From Rhea pennata (Eukaryota; Chordata; Aves; Rheiformes; Rheidae), in NCBI RefSeq assembly GCF_028389875.1, contig NC_084670.1:36415155-36479154 (forward strand): a stretch of 64,000 nt of DNA. Reading direction: 5' to 3'. Positions 45,101-54,999 of this stretch are shown one piece after another (the stretch's first letter is position 1; each line of letters opens with the position of its first letter). The notes beneath the pieces are model-generated. The model saw only the letters and a list, made by a program, of their open reading frames with translations, was not told the origin of the DNA and ran no database searches. The position numbers were made by a program, and so were the translations under genes.

Positions 45101-47543
45101 TGGTCGAAGGCTATACTGCTTTGGAGGGTCTTTGCCATCTGCCGCCTTTCGGTTTTCATCTTCTTCTGGTGACCCTGTAATTACAGTATCTAAGATATCA
45201 TTCCTGGTGCCTATACAGTTTCCTTCAAGAACTTCTGTCCCCCCTATGCACAAGAAATCAGCCCTGCAGAGAAACTGCCCATAACCTACATTCCAGTGGC
45301 TCTCGACAGCATATGCCAGTTTGCCTTGGTCGAAGGCTACGCTGCTTCGGAGGGTCTTTGCCATCTGCCTCTTCTTGATTTTCGTCTTCTTCTGATGACT
45401 CTGTAATTACAGTATCTAAGATATCATTCCTGGTGCCTATACAGTTTCCTTCAAGAACTTCTGTCCCCCTACACACAAGAAATCAGCCCTGCAGAGAAAC
45501 TGTGCCCATAACCTACATTCCAGTGGCTCTCGATAGCATATGGCAGTTTGCCTTGGTCGAAGGCTATACTGCTTTGGAGGGTCTTTGCCATCTGCCGCCT
45601 TTCGGTTTTCATCTTCTTCTGGTGACCCTGTAATTACAGTATCTAAGATATCATTCCTGGTGCCTATACAGTTTCCTTCAAGAACTTCTGTCCCCCCTAT
45701 ACACAAGAAATCAACCCTGCAGAGAAACTGCACATATAACCTACTGAGAGCATACAAGATCCTTCCTTTCTCTAAGCCTATAGCCCCTGCACGTATCTTT
45801 GCCTTCTTCATCTTCTTGCTCTTCACCTTCTTCTGATGAGCTGGTTAGAGCAGAACCTTTACAACGTCGCCAACACTGAACTCTTCAAACACTGCTGCAA
45901 GTTGTATTACTCCCAAAAGGTACCACACAGATAGCGATGGGTTTTATTGTTACCAGCATGGGTATGACACGCAAGATGTGAAACGCTGCCAAAGCTCCAG
46001 AGCCATTTGTGCATGACACATTCCAGAAACTCGGAATCAGCAGAGAGGAGCGTGCGTATAGGTCATGGGCAAAGGTCTGGCCTTGGTGGAATTGCTGGGT
46101 GACTTGTCACCAGCCTCCATGAGCGTAACAAGGGGCCACATTCTGCTGAGCAACGAGGCAGCTACCATGAGAAGAGCTATTTCAGAAAGTTCCCTCTCAG
46201 TATTGCGAGGTAGTGCTTCCGGGACATTTTTGGAATGTCCTGACAGCAGCAAGACTTCATCTGCTTCTGTGGTTTCAGATCTTGCCTCTGCCATAGCTCT
46301 GCCACGGGCAATAACAGGGAAGTTCCCCAACGAGAAAAAAGGAGTCTGATGCCTACAGAGAAAGTTTATGCCAGGAGCTTCTGTTTAGGAACTGGAAATT
46401 CTTCTGTGAAAGATGGTCGGAATGCCAAACATGGAGCATCCCTACCTAGCAAGCTCGTACTAATACCCTCTCACATTAATAGCTGGATGCCAGGTAAGGA
46501 ATGGACGTGGCCTCTTCAATGGCCAGCTTACCCACTCCGAGTAATTTCATTCTATTCCTTGGCTAGCATTGCCTTTTCCTTGTCTGAACCAAAACAGTAG
46601 TTCTGCTTTCTGAATGATGGAGATAAAAATTGCATGGGGCACACAGGCAGAGCACAAGGAAAACAGGGAAAGGAGTCTGGGGTTTCTACCAGCCCCCCTC
46701 CCTCACCCTCTAGCACTCTCCTCTTTCATCAGAGATGCAGGAATGTCTTGCCCTTAGAATCCCAGAGTTTTCACTTTGCCCATGAAAGAATTGCCTCATA
46801 CTCTCACCTCCCAGTCAAGGCACGCTTTTCAGCAGCTTTCTACAAGCAACTGCCTTCTCCTGAAAACCTTCAAGTGTCCTCTGGCTCATCCAATGCAAAG
46901 TTACTAAGGCCCTTCATGACTTATCCTCGTTCCTCATCCTATTTCCCACTGCATACGACAGCCCCCGATGGCAAACGGGCCCTCACAACAGCTTCCATCA
47001 GCTACCTGCGCAACACACAAACGCAGAAGCGCTACATTCGGCCGATCTCTGTACTCGGCAGGAGCTTTTCCTACACATCCAGTGGTCTACCTTGCTTCCT
47101 GAAAATTCCCGTGATGCTGCTCAAAAGCCATGAACCCTGATGAACAGGCTAGTGCTGACATCATCCCTGCTTACCACTCGGAGTCAGACTCTCCCTTTCT
47201 TTGTGTTCCCCGCCTGTCTAGAGCCAGCTGCTGACTTCTGCCCTGCCTTAGCTCGTAAGCATTTGGGGAAAGGACCCGTTCTCTTTGCTGACCATCTGCA
47301 CAGAGTTCACAAGGGCAGGGAGGCCCATGTGGAGGCCATGCCTATGGCTTGCAAGCTCTGCGGCAATAGGGAATTATGAAGAGCAGAACAAGAGGCAGTA
47401 GTTCAGCTCGTTTCCCTTTTAGGTGAGGCTCTGGGCTGCAACACGGGGAAGAAAACGGAAAGCCAGAACTAACCGACAATTTCTGCCTCGGGTTCTTGAG
47501 TTTCTTCCTGTTGCTTTCCTTGGCAGTACGTATCCAGATTTTC
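31504..47543 (-). CDS. ATAD2: ATAD2-like AAA+ ATPase lacking bromodomain, right-arm copy
   Basis: Mirror of the left gene, transcribed toward the spacer. Exons in gene order: 47474-47543, 45745-45856 (3' end uncertain), array exons 45517-45627, 45290-45400, 45064-45174, 44836-44946, 44608-44718, 44380-44490, 44143-44253, then 43452-43563, 41823-41921, 41480-41595, 40612-40786, 39837-39925, 39305-39464, 38411-38501, 37653-37967, 36808-36934, 36258-36441, 35292-35477, 34473-34608, 34173-34313, 33071-33180, 32344-32472 and 31504-31545. Walker A and B motifs are intact, and no recognised exon carries a stop, unlike the left array. It has one array exon more than the left copy and the same absence of bromodomain exons. 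Amino-acid differences seen include Thr/Met in the AAA1 lid and Tyr/Phe near the C-terminus. The N-terminal exons and the linker exon between 43452 and 41921 are likewise not found. Confidence 0.88.
34173..37967 (-). CDS. ATAD2: Right copy: AAA1 lid to AAA2 exons
   Basis: Exons 37653-37967 ([20 protein letters not shown]), 36808-36934 (linker ending FLHLNR), 36258-36441 (degenerate P-loop GEPGCGQSS), 35292-35477 ([16 protein letters not shown]), 34473-34608 ([12 protein letters not shown]) and 34173-34313 ([11 protein letters not shown]). All are open and phase-consistent with each other. Confidence 0.9.
38411..41921 (-). CDS. ATAD2: Right copy: AAA module 1 exons
   Basis: Exons 41823-41921, 41480-41595 (VRFDGVGGL), 40612-40786 (Walker A GPPGTGKT), 39837-39925 (Walker B FFDEID), 39305-39464 ([10 protein letters not shown]) and 38411-38501 (EILKIHMRA). 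All catalytic motifs are present, so this copy can in principle bind and hydrolyse ATP. Confidence 0.95.
43100..43194 (+). mobile_element. CR1 LINE 3'-end fragment, right arm
   Basis: Mirror of 7787-7882, ending gattctgtgattctatgatt. Confidence 0.85.
43452..43563 (-). CDS. ATAD2: Right copy: exon after the array
   Basis: Mirror of 7417-7528, encoding [15 protein letters not shown]. Same acceptor, donor and phases 1 to 2. Confidence 0.7.
44111..45744 (-). repeat. ATAD2: Tandem exon array, right arm (6 near-identical + 1 divergent unit)
   Basis: Exons of exactly 111 nt: 45517-45627, 45290-45400, 45064-45174, 44836-44946, 44608-44718, 44380-44490 and the divergent 44143-44253. Spacing is 226-228 bp except 237 bp to the divergent unit. 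Each is preceded by a ctgtaattacag-type acceptor (gtaattgcag before 44380-44490) and followed by T|gtaggtta or a variant. The 44608 and 44836 copies are near duplicates of each other and together match the single left copy at 6265, so one extra unit arose here or was lost on the left. No stop codons. Confidence 0.85.
47474..47543 (-). CDS. ATAD2: Right copy: N-terminal exon
   Basis: Mirror of 3671-3740 ([14 protein letters not shown]), with acceptor and donor intact. First exon I can support in this copy. Confidence 0.65.
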
Positions 47544-48414
47544 CTGATCAAAAGGAACAAGAACAATCAGTCCCAATTGTGCTGCAGCTTGGTGCCTACC
47601 TAGTAACTTCATCCAAATGAGGCATATACACAAAAGAGTAGAGTCAGATACAGTTCTACTTCACAAATAGCAAGGAAGGATCCGTGGAGTACAACCACTG
47701 AGTGTTCCTTAGTTTCACAGGAGGTGCGGACTGTGTCAGCTTGCCCTTTTGCAGGCAAAAACATACCAGAAAGTGGGATGAGAAACGGAAAGTCTTTCAA
47801 CAGAAGAACTGTAAATGTGTATTTAGTTCGGGGCTCCCTTGCCTCTCCGTGTTCAGTATTATTCATGGCCCAGGAAATGTTGAGATGTTTCTCAAATGTT
47901 TTTGTTTCTCAAAAAATGAAATGCCTAGCGGGCAACGGGAGACCAGAAGAATTCCGTTTAGCAAATCAAAGCTGAGGGAGAGGAAACACGGTTGCTGGCT
48001 CTAATCCTAACAGAAGTTACTGTAGTGGCAGAGGACCACGGGCTAAGCTCACGGGCAATGCTGGCCCAGGAACAGACACACCTGAAGTAGCCAACAGGAA
48101 AGTTATCATTAGAGAGCAATAATGCAAGTGCTTTTAGACAGCAGTAGGCTCTGGAAGAAGTTATTTCAGCTAAGTTAAAACTGCCACGGCATCATTTTGC
48201 TGAGTGAAATACGTTACTTACACAGAAAGGGTAAGATAAGTGCAGCTGTACTCCTTCTGCAATGGGAGAAGCCTGGAAGCATGTCGAGTCCATCATCTTC
48301 TCCATGCACACAGAACAGCAAAGGGAAGCAGGCACGAGAAAGTGTTTGAAACAATACATATAATCAGCATGACATTCTAGTACAAAATGATGGAGTCAAA
48401 TGGACACTTAGCCT

Positions 48415-50525
48415 CGGAACGTCACCAAACCACCTCTTGCTCTGTCTCACGACCTCCCCTCGCCTTCTCCTGCTCAGGGCACAGCAGCCCCTCCAGAGCA
48501 GAGCGGTGGCGAGAGCAGCCCCCAAGACCTGGGCTCAACTCAGGCTCGCTGGGAAATCTGGGGAGAGGCCAGAGGTGCCTGCAGAGAGGGGAGTTGTACC
48601 TGTGCCAGTGTCCTGTACCCTATCTCCGTGCAGGTCCCTTCAGTCCCTCCATAGCCTTGGTATCTCCTCTCTACTGGTTCTCCTGTGTCCTTTCTGTCCC
48701 TACATATACCCCTTCTCTCCCATCCCCTCTATCCTTCCATGCGCCTTCTCTCCCACCGTATCCTTTGTATCTCCTGTCCCCTACATCCTCCCATGTCCCT
48801 GCTGTCACTCCATCTCTTGTCTATCTTCAGTACACTCCATCCTCCCGTGTCCCTTCTGTCTTAACTCTTCCTCTGTGACCCCTCTTTTCCCCCTTCTCCT
48901 CCCTTGCCCCCAGCAAACTAGGGCTGCTCACTGGGCAGCTGCCCCCTCCTGGACGCCTGGGTCCCTGGGAGCAGTCCAGCTGCCCAGAGCTGACGGGGGA
49001 GTTTGGGGTGTCCCCACACCCTTTCCCCATTCCCCAGGACTGCAACCCTGTGGGGCCTTGCCCTACTGCCTGGACCCCCATCCTGACACAGACCTTGTCC
49101 CGGCCCCCGACCCCTGCCCAGTCCCCGACCCGGTCCGTAATCTGGGCCCGAATCTGGATATACTCCCAATCTCTGACCTGGATTTGGACTCTGGACCAGT
49201 CCTCGACCTGGCCCCCAACCCAGACCAGGACCCCAGACCGGTCCCCGACCCAGACCTGGTTTCCAGACCAGTCCCTTACTCAGCTCCCAACCTGGACCCA
49301 GACTCTACACCAGTCCCCAGCCTGGACCCTTACCTTGGACCGTTCCACGACCTGCCTCGTGCCCGATCCAGACCCGGTTCCATACCCTCACTCGGCCCCC
49401 AACCTGGCCCTTGATCCAGACCCCGATCACAGCCCCATCCCCGACCTGGTCACAGTCCTGTATCCCCACCTGGACCCCAACTGAAATCTCGTCTGCACTC
49501 CAATCTCCGACCAGGACCCGGCCCCAGCCCCGGCCCGGCCCCGGCCCCATCCCAAGCGCCACCCCGGCCCCAGCCCCAGCCCCGGCCCCGACTCACCCCA
49601 GCCCCGGCCCCAGCCGCTGCCGCTGGCCCATGCCCCATCCCCGGCCCCACCCCGGCCCCAGCCGCTGCCGCCAGCGCCCTCCCGCTACCGACCCGGGACC
49701 CCGCTGCTGGCCCCGGCCCGAGCCCCGCGAGCAGCCGCGAGCAGCCCCTGCCCGTGGCAGGCGCCGCCCGGACACCTCCGCTCCTCCCAAGCTGCGCTGC
49801 CTCTGGGCCCTCCGACGGCTCCGTGTCCGTCGCCTGCCGCTCTCGCCACCTGCGTCCCCCGACGACAGGCCTCCTCCTCGCTCGCCGGCTCCCTCGGACG
49901 ACGCCGGTAGGGACACAGCTGCCTCGGATGATGCTGCCGTTACAGACACAGCTGCGTGCTCTGAAACCGCCGTAACGGACACAGCTGCCTGCTCGAAACC
50001 GCCGTTGCCACGACATCCGCGTTCTGCGACGCCGCCGTTGCCATGACATCTGCGTTCTGCGAGGCCGCCGCCGCCCTTGCCGGGACACCTGGGCCCCTCG
50101 GAGGCCTGGCCTCGGCCCCCTCCTGGGCAGCGCGGGCAGAGCACAGGGCACATCTCGACACACGCTGCCAAGCAGCTGCCACTGCCGCTCCCGCTCCCGG
50201 GGCTGCAGCCCAAGGCAGACGGCAGGGCCGATGCTGCGGCGCGGGGCAGGGCAGATCCCACGGCAGGATCCCAAGGCAGATTCCGCGGCAGGGGCCAGGG
50301 CAGGATCCTGCAGCACATCCTGGCGCAGTAGCCCAGGCATCATCCCACTGCAGTTCCCAGAGCACATCCCAGGGCAGGGTCCTGGGGCAGATGCCCAGGG
50401 CAGCATCCTGCTGCATGTCCCAGAGCACATCCCAGGGCACGATCCCGCTGCAGTTCCCAGGGCACATCCCAGGGCAGGATCCCACTGTAGCAGCCTGGGG
50501 CAGGTTCCCACAGCTCCTCCTGCTG
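48415..50525. repeat. Right-arm purine-rich and GC minisatellite block
   Basis: Mirror of 690-2800: pyrimidine-rich plus strand (48415-48925), ccccgacccag/ctggacc minisatellite (49085-49640), 33-bp CpG repeats (about 49885-50088) and the tcccagggcac repeat (50215-50525). Several indels distinguish it from the left arm, mostly inside the minisatellites. Confidence 0.75.
49535..50275. promoter_or_regulatory. CpG island, putative promoter of right ATAD2-like copy
   Basis: Mirror of 940-1680: CpG-dense, with CCGTTGCCA elements (reverse of TGGCAACGG). Promoter role is inferred from position upstream of the minus-strand gene; no first exon was identified. Confidence 0.45.
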
Positions 50526-50654
50526 GAGTGACTCCCACGGCCCCATACCCGAGGAAGCGTACGCTCCCCCGCCTGGAAACATGGGCCCCTTCCTTGCTCC
50601 CTCCTGTGCAAAGCGCTGCACACAGCGCTGCCTCTCTTAGCTGCACTCACCCAG

Positions 50655-50941
50655 GGACCCCGGCCTTCGGGGCCCCTTAACTGCAGGCACCCAGGCACCC
50701 AGACCACACTCCCCCCACGGATCCAGGCATCCGCTGCCCCCAGGGAACCAGGTGTCTGGGGACCCCTCGTCAGAGGCCAGTACCCTCTCACCAGGTTTGT
50801 TTAGATAGTCCACACACGGAGAGTGCAACGCTTAATAGCAAAATGTGCAATCGCAACATTTACTTCTCTGAAGAGGTCTGATGTTACATGGGGTTCTTGA
50901 TTCAGCAAAGCGAGGCAGCAATATACGGAGACCACACTACA
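50655..50941 (-). mobile_element. LTR-like element upstream of right ATAD2-like copy
   Basis: Mirror of 274-560. In minus orientation it begins TGTAGTGTGG at 50941 and is followed directly by the GC-rich upstream region of the gene. It forms a same-orientation pair with 52404-52140, consistent with being the 3' LTR of the ERV remnant between them. Confidence 0.5.
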
Positions 50942-52139
50942 AAACCTGGGGCTATGTGCGGTGTAAATGAGTGCATAGGGTGGCTGGGACCCACAGGCTG
51001 GGAAGTCACAATCTCCTCTTTTCAAACAGTTAATGCTGCCCAATACTTCCGTTCCCAGCTCCGTACTGCTTTTTTCTTCAGCCGATCCTACAGAGGTCTT
51101 GCTAGGACCCTGGCTTCAGGAACGCGTGCGCTCCAAAACCCCCACCGTCCTCCAACAGCTCGCAATTCCGTGTTATCAGAAGGTGCCAGCTTATTTTGTA
51201 GCTCTGTTAATACAGATTCTGGCGCAGACTCCCATCCTCCTAGCCATCGGCTACCTAAAAATAAAGGACCTCTTTGGCAAAAATCGCACAGGCAACAGTG
51301 GCACTAGGTCTAAAACCTTGGGGTGGGCCATTAAAAGTGTATTGGATTCTACCCCAAGTCGAAGCAAAATTGCGGTTGTCCTGCTCTTGTATTGCGATTA
51401 GAAAGAGCATAGCTTTTTTATCTAACACGCCCATCCACGGAAAAACACGTTCATTTACTGTACTAGCTAGCTCTACTACATTAAGGAATGGTGGCTCTTA
51501 AAGGGCCACTTGCTTTAATTAAGGTCCTATAGTCAAGAGTCACATGGCACGTCCCATCTGTCTATTTATCTATCTGTCTATCCATCCTTTCCTTAAACAG
51601 GCCATACTGGGCTGTTAGATGGTGAGTGTTTTTTTTTTTTTTTTTTTTTTTCTGTAATACCCCATTGCTCTAATTGTTTGACTAATGTGCCACAGGTTTC
51701 ATGGCAGGAGCAGGGAGCTTACACTGAGGAACCTTAACTGCTTTGCTGTTAGGCAGGAGCGGGGCTAGTTGTAGGAGATTCCTCAGCTTAATCGTGCGGA
51801 GATGATTTTTTCCTGCAGTTGGAGGACTCCTAGTTTCCTACTTCCCTAGCTCTCTATCCAAGACTGTCCTTTCAGGAACCCCATTCCCAGAAGATTCATT
51901 TTGCCCAGTAACAACCACGGTCCTGTGGTACAGCCACCAGACAATATTAATTTAGCCCCTACAACTGGGTAAGTGCTAAATGCACCATTACCACCTACAG
52001 CTGCAACTGACGGCTTCCTTGCAAGCACTTCCCCTTGGTAGGGACGCTCAGCTATGCCTGCAACCCGTCCTCCTGCGCCAGTCACAGGTTGGGGTACACC
52101 TAGCACTTACAAGCTGGGAAAGCTCCACTTTCTTCTGCT
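50942..52139 (-). pseudogene. Class III (ERV-L-like) retroviral pro-pol remnant
   Basis: On the minus strand, 52106-51846 reads a frame with TTGPWLLLGK and YQGEV-type phrases that recall a dUTPase/protease region (weak). The segment at about 51470-51240 has a reverse-transcriptase-like IQYTFNGPPQGF motif of the ERV-L type. Stops and gaps break every frame. A long T run lies at 51631-51651. The remnant crosses the arm's visible outer end at 51214, so part of it is duplicated in the left arm. Confidence 0.5.
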
Positions 52140-52404
52140 CCTTGTTCAGCATGCCCTCTCCCCGGGGACACAGGCGTTTGGGCCGTACTCCTCCCTCCCA
52201 GGGACCCAAGAGTTCAGGACCCTGCTCCCCCAGGTCAGAGACCAATACCCTCCGACCAGCTTCTTTTGACAGTCCACACATGCAGGCCGTGATGCTTCCA
52301 AGCAAAATGTGTAACAGCAACACTTACTTCTCGGAAGAGGTTTGATGTTACACAGGTTCTTGATGCAGCAGAGCGATACAGCAACCTGCGCTAACCACAC
52401 TACA
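52140..52404 (-). mobile_element. LTR-like element, 5' LTR candidate of the class III remnant
   Basis: In minus orientation it begins TGTAGTGTGG at 52404 and shares ordered blocks with 50941-50655 at roughly 60-65%. The low similarity indicates an old insertion. No primer-binding site was recognised after it. Confidence 0.5.
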
Positions 52405-53093
52405 AGTGTAAGTTACCCTTAGCAAAATAGAGCAAGTGCAATATACAGTTCAGCCCCCATCCCTCTGTGATCCCCGTTACCGGTCTCTAGCACATGATCA
52501 CCATCACAACGCTGGGCTTCCCCAGGCACTGGGAGGGAAGACGGGGGGGGAGGGGTTGACTAAGGTGGGGGTCAGCCACCCTCCTCGGATGACCTCAGGG
52601 AGAAGCATTTACCACAGCTGATCCACTCAGGCAAGGGAGAGTCTGATGACCCTCCCTCTGCCAGACCAAAGGCTGCCCTTCGCTCCTGCTTTATGGGTCA
52701 GTCACACCCCACCCCTTGGCTCAGACCCACATTGACGGATTCCTGGAGTGGTGCACTGAGCTTAAGCCATTCCTCCTGAGAAGGACCAGCCCTCTTGCCT
52801 GCACACACTGTGGCAGGGAGAGCTGTGAAACCTGTAGTTGACAAGAGGTTGGTAGGTGATTAAACTTGAGTTTTTAAGGTAACAGGTCAATATCGAGCTC
52901 CCAACAAGTAACAAGACAGTGACTCTGAACAGTAGGAACACAGGATGCATCACTAGTTACAGCACATTGGTGGCTTCTAGTGGCCAGCCTTTCAAGATGT
53001 CGTACCAATGTGGTTCAGGAGCCTGGGAACTTTGGCAACGGGAGGTGCTGCCTGGAGACTCTTAAAACCTCTGCTGTAAATTCTGGTCAGGAA
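52405..53093. other. Unassigned, possible leader or LTR of the plus-strand ERV
   Basis: Contains a G run near 52540-52555 and ordinary DNA. The stretch just before the gag start might be a retroviral leader (cacattggtgg near 52965), but I cannot place a primer site or LTR ends. Confidence 0.3.
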
Positions 53094-54600
53094 ATGGGAA
53101 CTAGACCTGGTGTGCAAAAGGCGATGCCCTTAGCCAAGGTATTGGAAAACTGGAAGAAGATAACTGGGGTTGTAGGCTTGTCAAGGAAACGAGCAGTAAC
53201 GTTATGTCAGGAAGATTGGCCAGCACTGATCTGTCTAGGAGGGCTTGCCCAGTGAAGGGGCTTTTAATCAAAAGAAATTGGCACTACTACAAAAGTATCC
53301 TGGAGGACAAAAAGCCTCAACAAATGGATTATTGGTATGCATGGGATAATTGGGCGTATGATTAGCATAAGGAAAACAGTTGAAGAAATTTGCCTAAGTC
53401 TCAGGTTGCGACTTCAGCATCAATTTTAAATCATCCAACCAATTCAACTAGTTTGCCCGTGGAATCCATTCCACCCTATGCACCTCCTTCCTCTGCCTCT
53501 CCCATAACCCCTCCCATATTAGCTCCTGTTGCTCCCACTGGCAGCGATCCAATGGTTCCTAATGTTGTTCCTAATCCAGCTGCAATGCAACCAGGAGCAG
53601 ATGGCGGGGGGGGGGGGGGGGGTGAGGGAGCAGGAGGAGGCTGATGCACCTCCCCCAGTACTGCACAGCTATACAAAACAACCCTGGGATAACAACCCTG
53701 GAATCCCAGAGACTTGGCTAGATGGCACAGTAAAATGCCAATGGTTAAGGGAGGATGCACAAAAATGTGCTCGGGGGTTTCCCAATATATGCACTGGGTA
53801 TAACTCATCATGGGGAGATGTTCAAATTTTGTTAAAAGAGTTGTTTTGATCAGATGAGAAAGAAAAAATACTGGAAAAAGACACAGAACTGCCAAGGCAA
53901 ACGGGAGGAAAGAGGGCCACGCGGCCGGCCAGCGACCCCACCTGGGACTACAAGAAGGCAGGGGAGAGGGCTGCCTGCCAAAGAACAATCAGAAATTTGG
54001 TGGAAGCTAATAGAGCTTACAGAGGAGGAGGAGGAGGAGGAGTGAATTGGTCTACGGCACAGCAACGCAGGCAGAGGCCAAAGGAACAGCCCAGTGATTA
54101 CTGGGGAAGACTGCAACAAGCCCTGTTAAAATACGGGGGAATGACACAACAGAACTTCAGTCATGAGTTAGCGTATCTGTAGACCAGGTGGCTTCTGATA
54201 TAAGGGAGTACTTTACAGAATGTATGCCCGGATGGCAAGGGGAAACTCCACAGAAAGTTTTGAGTGTAGCTGTTCATACATACGATGGAAGAGAAGAGCG
54301 ACAAACCACAGAACTAGCAAAAGAAAGGAGGCAAGAGAAGCAGCAAGAGACTACTCTGCTGGCAGCAGCGTTGTTGTCATTGCAATGATTATAAGGAAAA
54401 GGGACTGGAAGAAGGCTTCCTCCTTGAAGAGGATGAGGCAGAGGCCGGGGAGGATTCAATTACAGAGTCGAGGAAGCAGCGCGAAGACCAAGGGGAGACT
54501 GGGAGAAGAGATGTAACTGTTGTGGAGAGGCTGGGCATTGAAAAAGGGAATGTCACTTCAGCCTAGAGGATTTGGGCGAGAAATGGATACGAGAGATTTG
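53094..54600 (+). pseudogene. ERV gag remnant
   Basis: ATG at 53094 with a Gly second codon (possible myristoylation site), then PLAKVLENWKKI and LCQEDWP in the matrix region. Capsid-like SSWGDVQILLKELF lies near 53800-53848. A C-X2-C-X4-H-X4-C nucleocapsid knuckle at about 54511-54552 has an in-frame TGA directly after its His. There is a poly(G) run at 53606-53622 and a GGA run at 54021-54043. Several stops and frameshifts. Confidence 0.75.
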
Positions 54601-54739
54601 AGACGAGAATTCAGGCACGGTGATCAGCACCACCAATGACTGGAGGCGTGGGACTTGGAAAACTCAGTGGAGGCTGAGGTCTATGGGATGTGGAACACTC
54701 AATTAGACCATAAAGGGCATGTAACTGGGAAAACAGGGA

Positions 54740-54835
54740 AACAGAAGGTTGAGTTTTTCATTGATACAGGGGCAACTTTGTCACTTCTAAACTTTGTTCT
54801 GCAGGGTGCTCTATTGTAAGATTAAATATTGATAC
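54740..54835 (+). pseudogene. ERV protease remnant
   Basis: Reads VEFFIDTGATLSLL with the retroviral aspartic protease DTGA motif at about 54760-54771; the frame is soon broken. Confidence 0.75.
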
Positions 54836-54999
54836 AAGGGGTAACTGGAAAGGGGGAACAGGCCTTACGTAAACCATTACGACTGGCCACAGGTAAGAAG
54901 GGAGCATGGCGAAGATTTGTGATAGCAGAAGACTCACCGGCTTGTTTTCAAGGGAGACATCTTCTCCAGGCTCCAGATGTACAAAAGTGCATCTTTTGC

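Larger units (their letters stand above)
27298..51214 (-). repeat. Right arm of the giant inverted repeat (palindrome)
   Basis: Reverse complement of 1-23680. The inner edge at 27298 is sharp. The outer edge cannot be placed because the left arm is cut by the window start, so the arm may continue past 51214. The near identity of introns, intergenic DNA and transposon fragments as well as exons implies recent duplication or continuing arm-to-arm gene conversion (inference). Confidence 0.97.
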
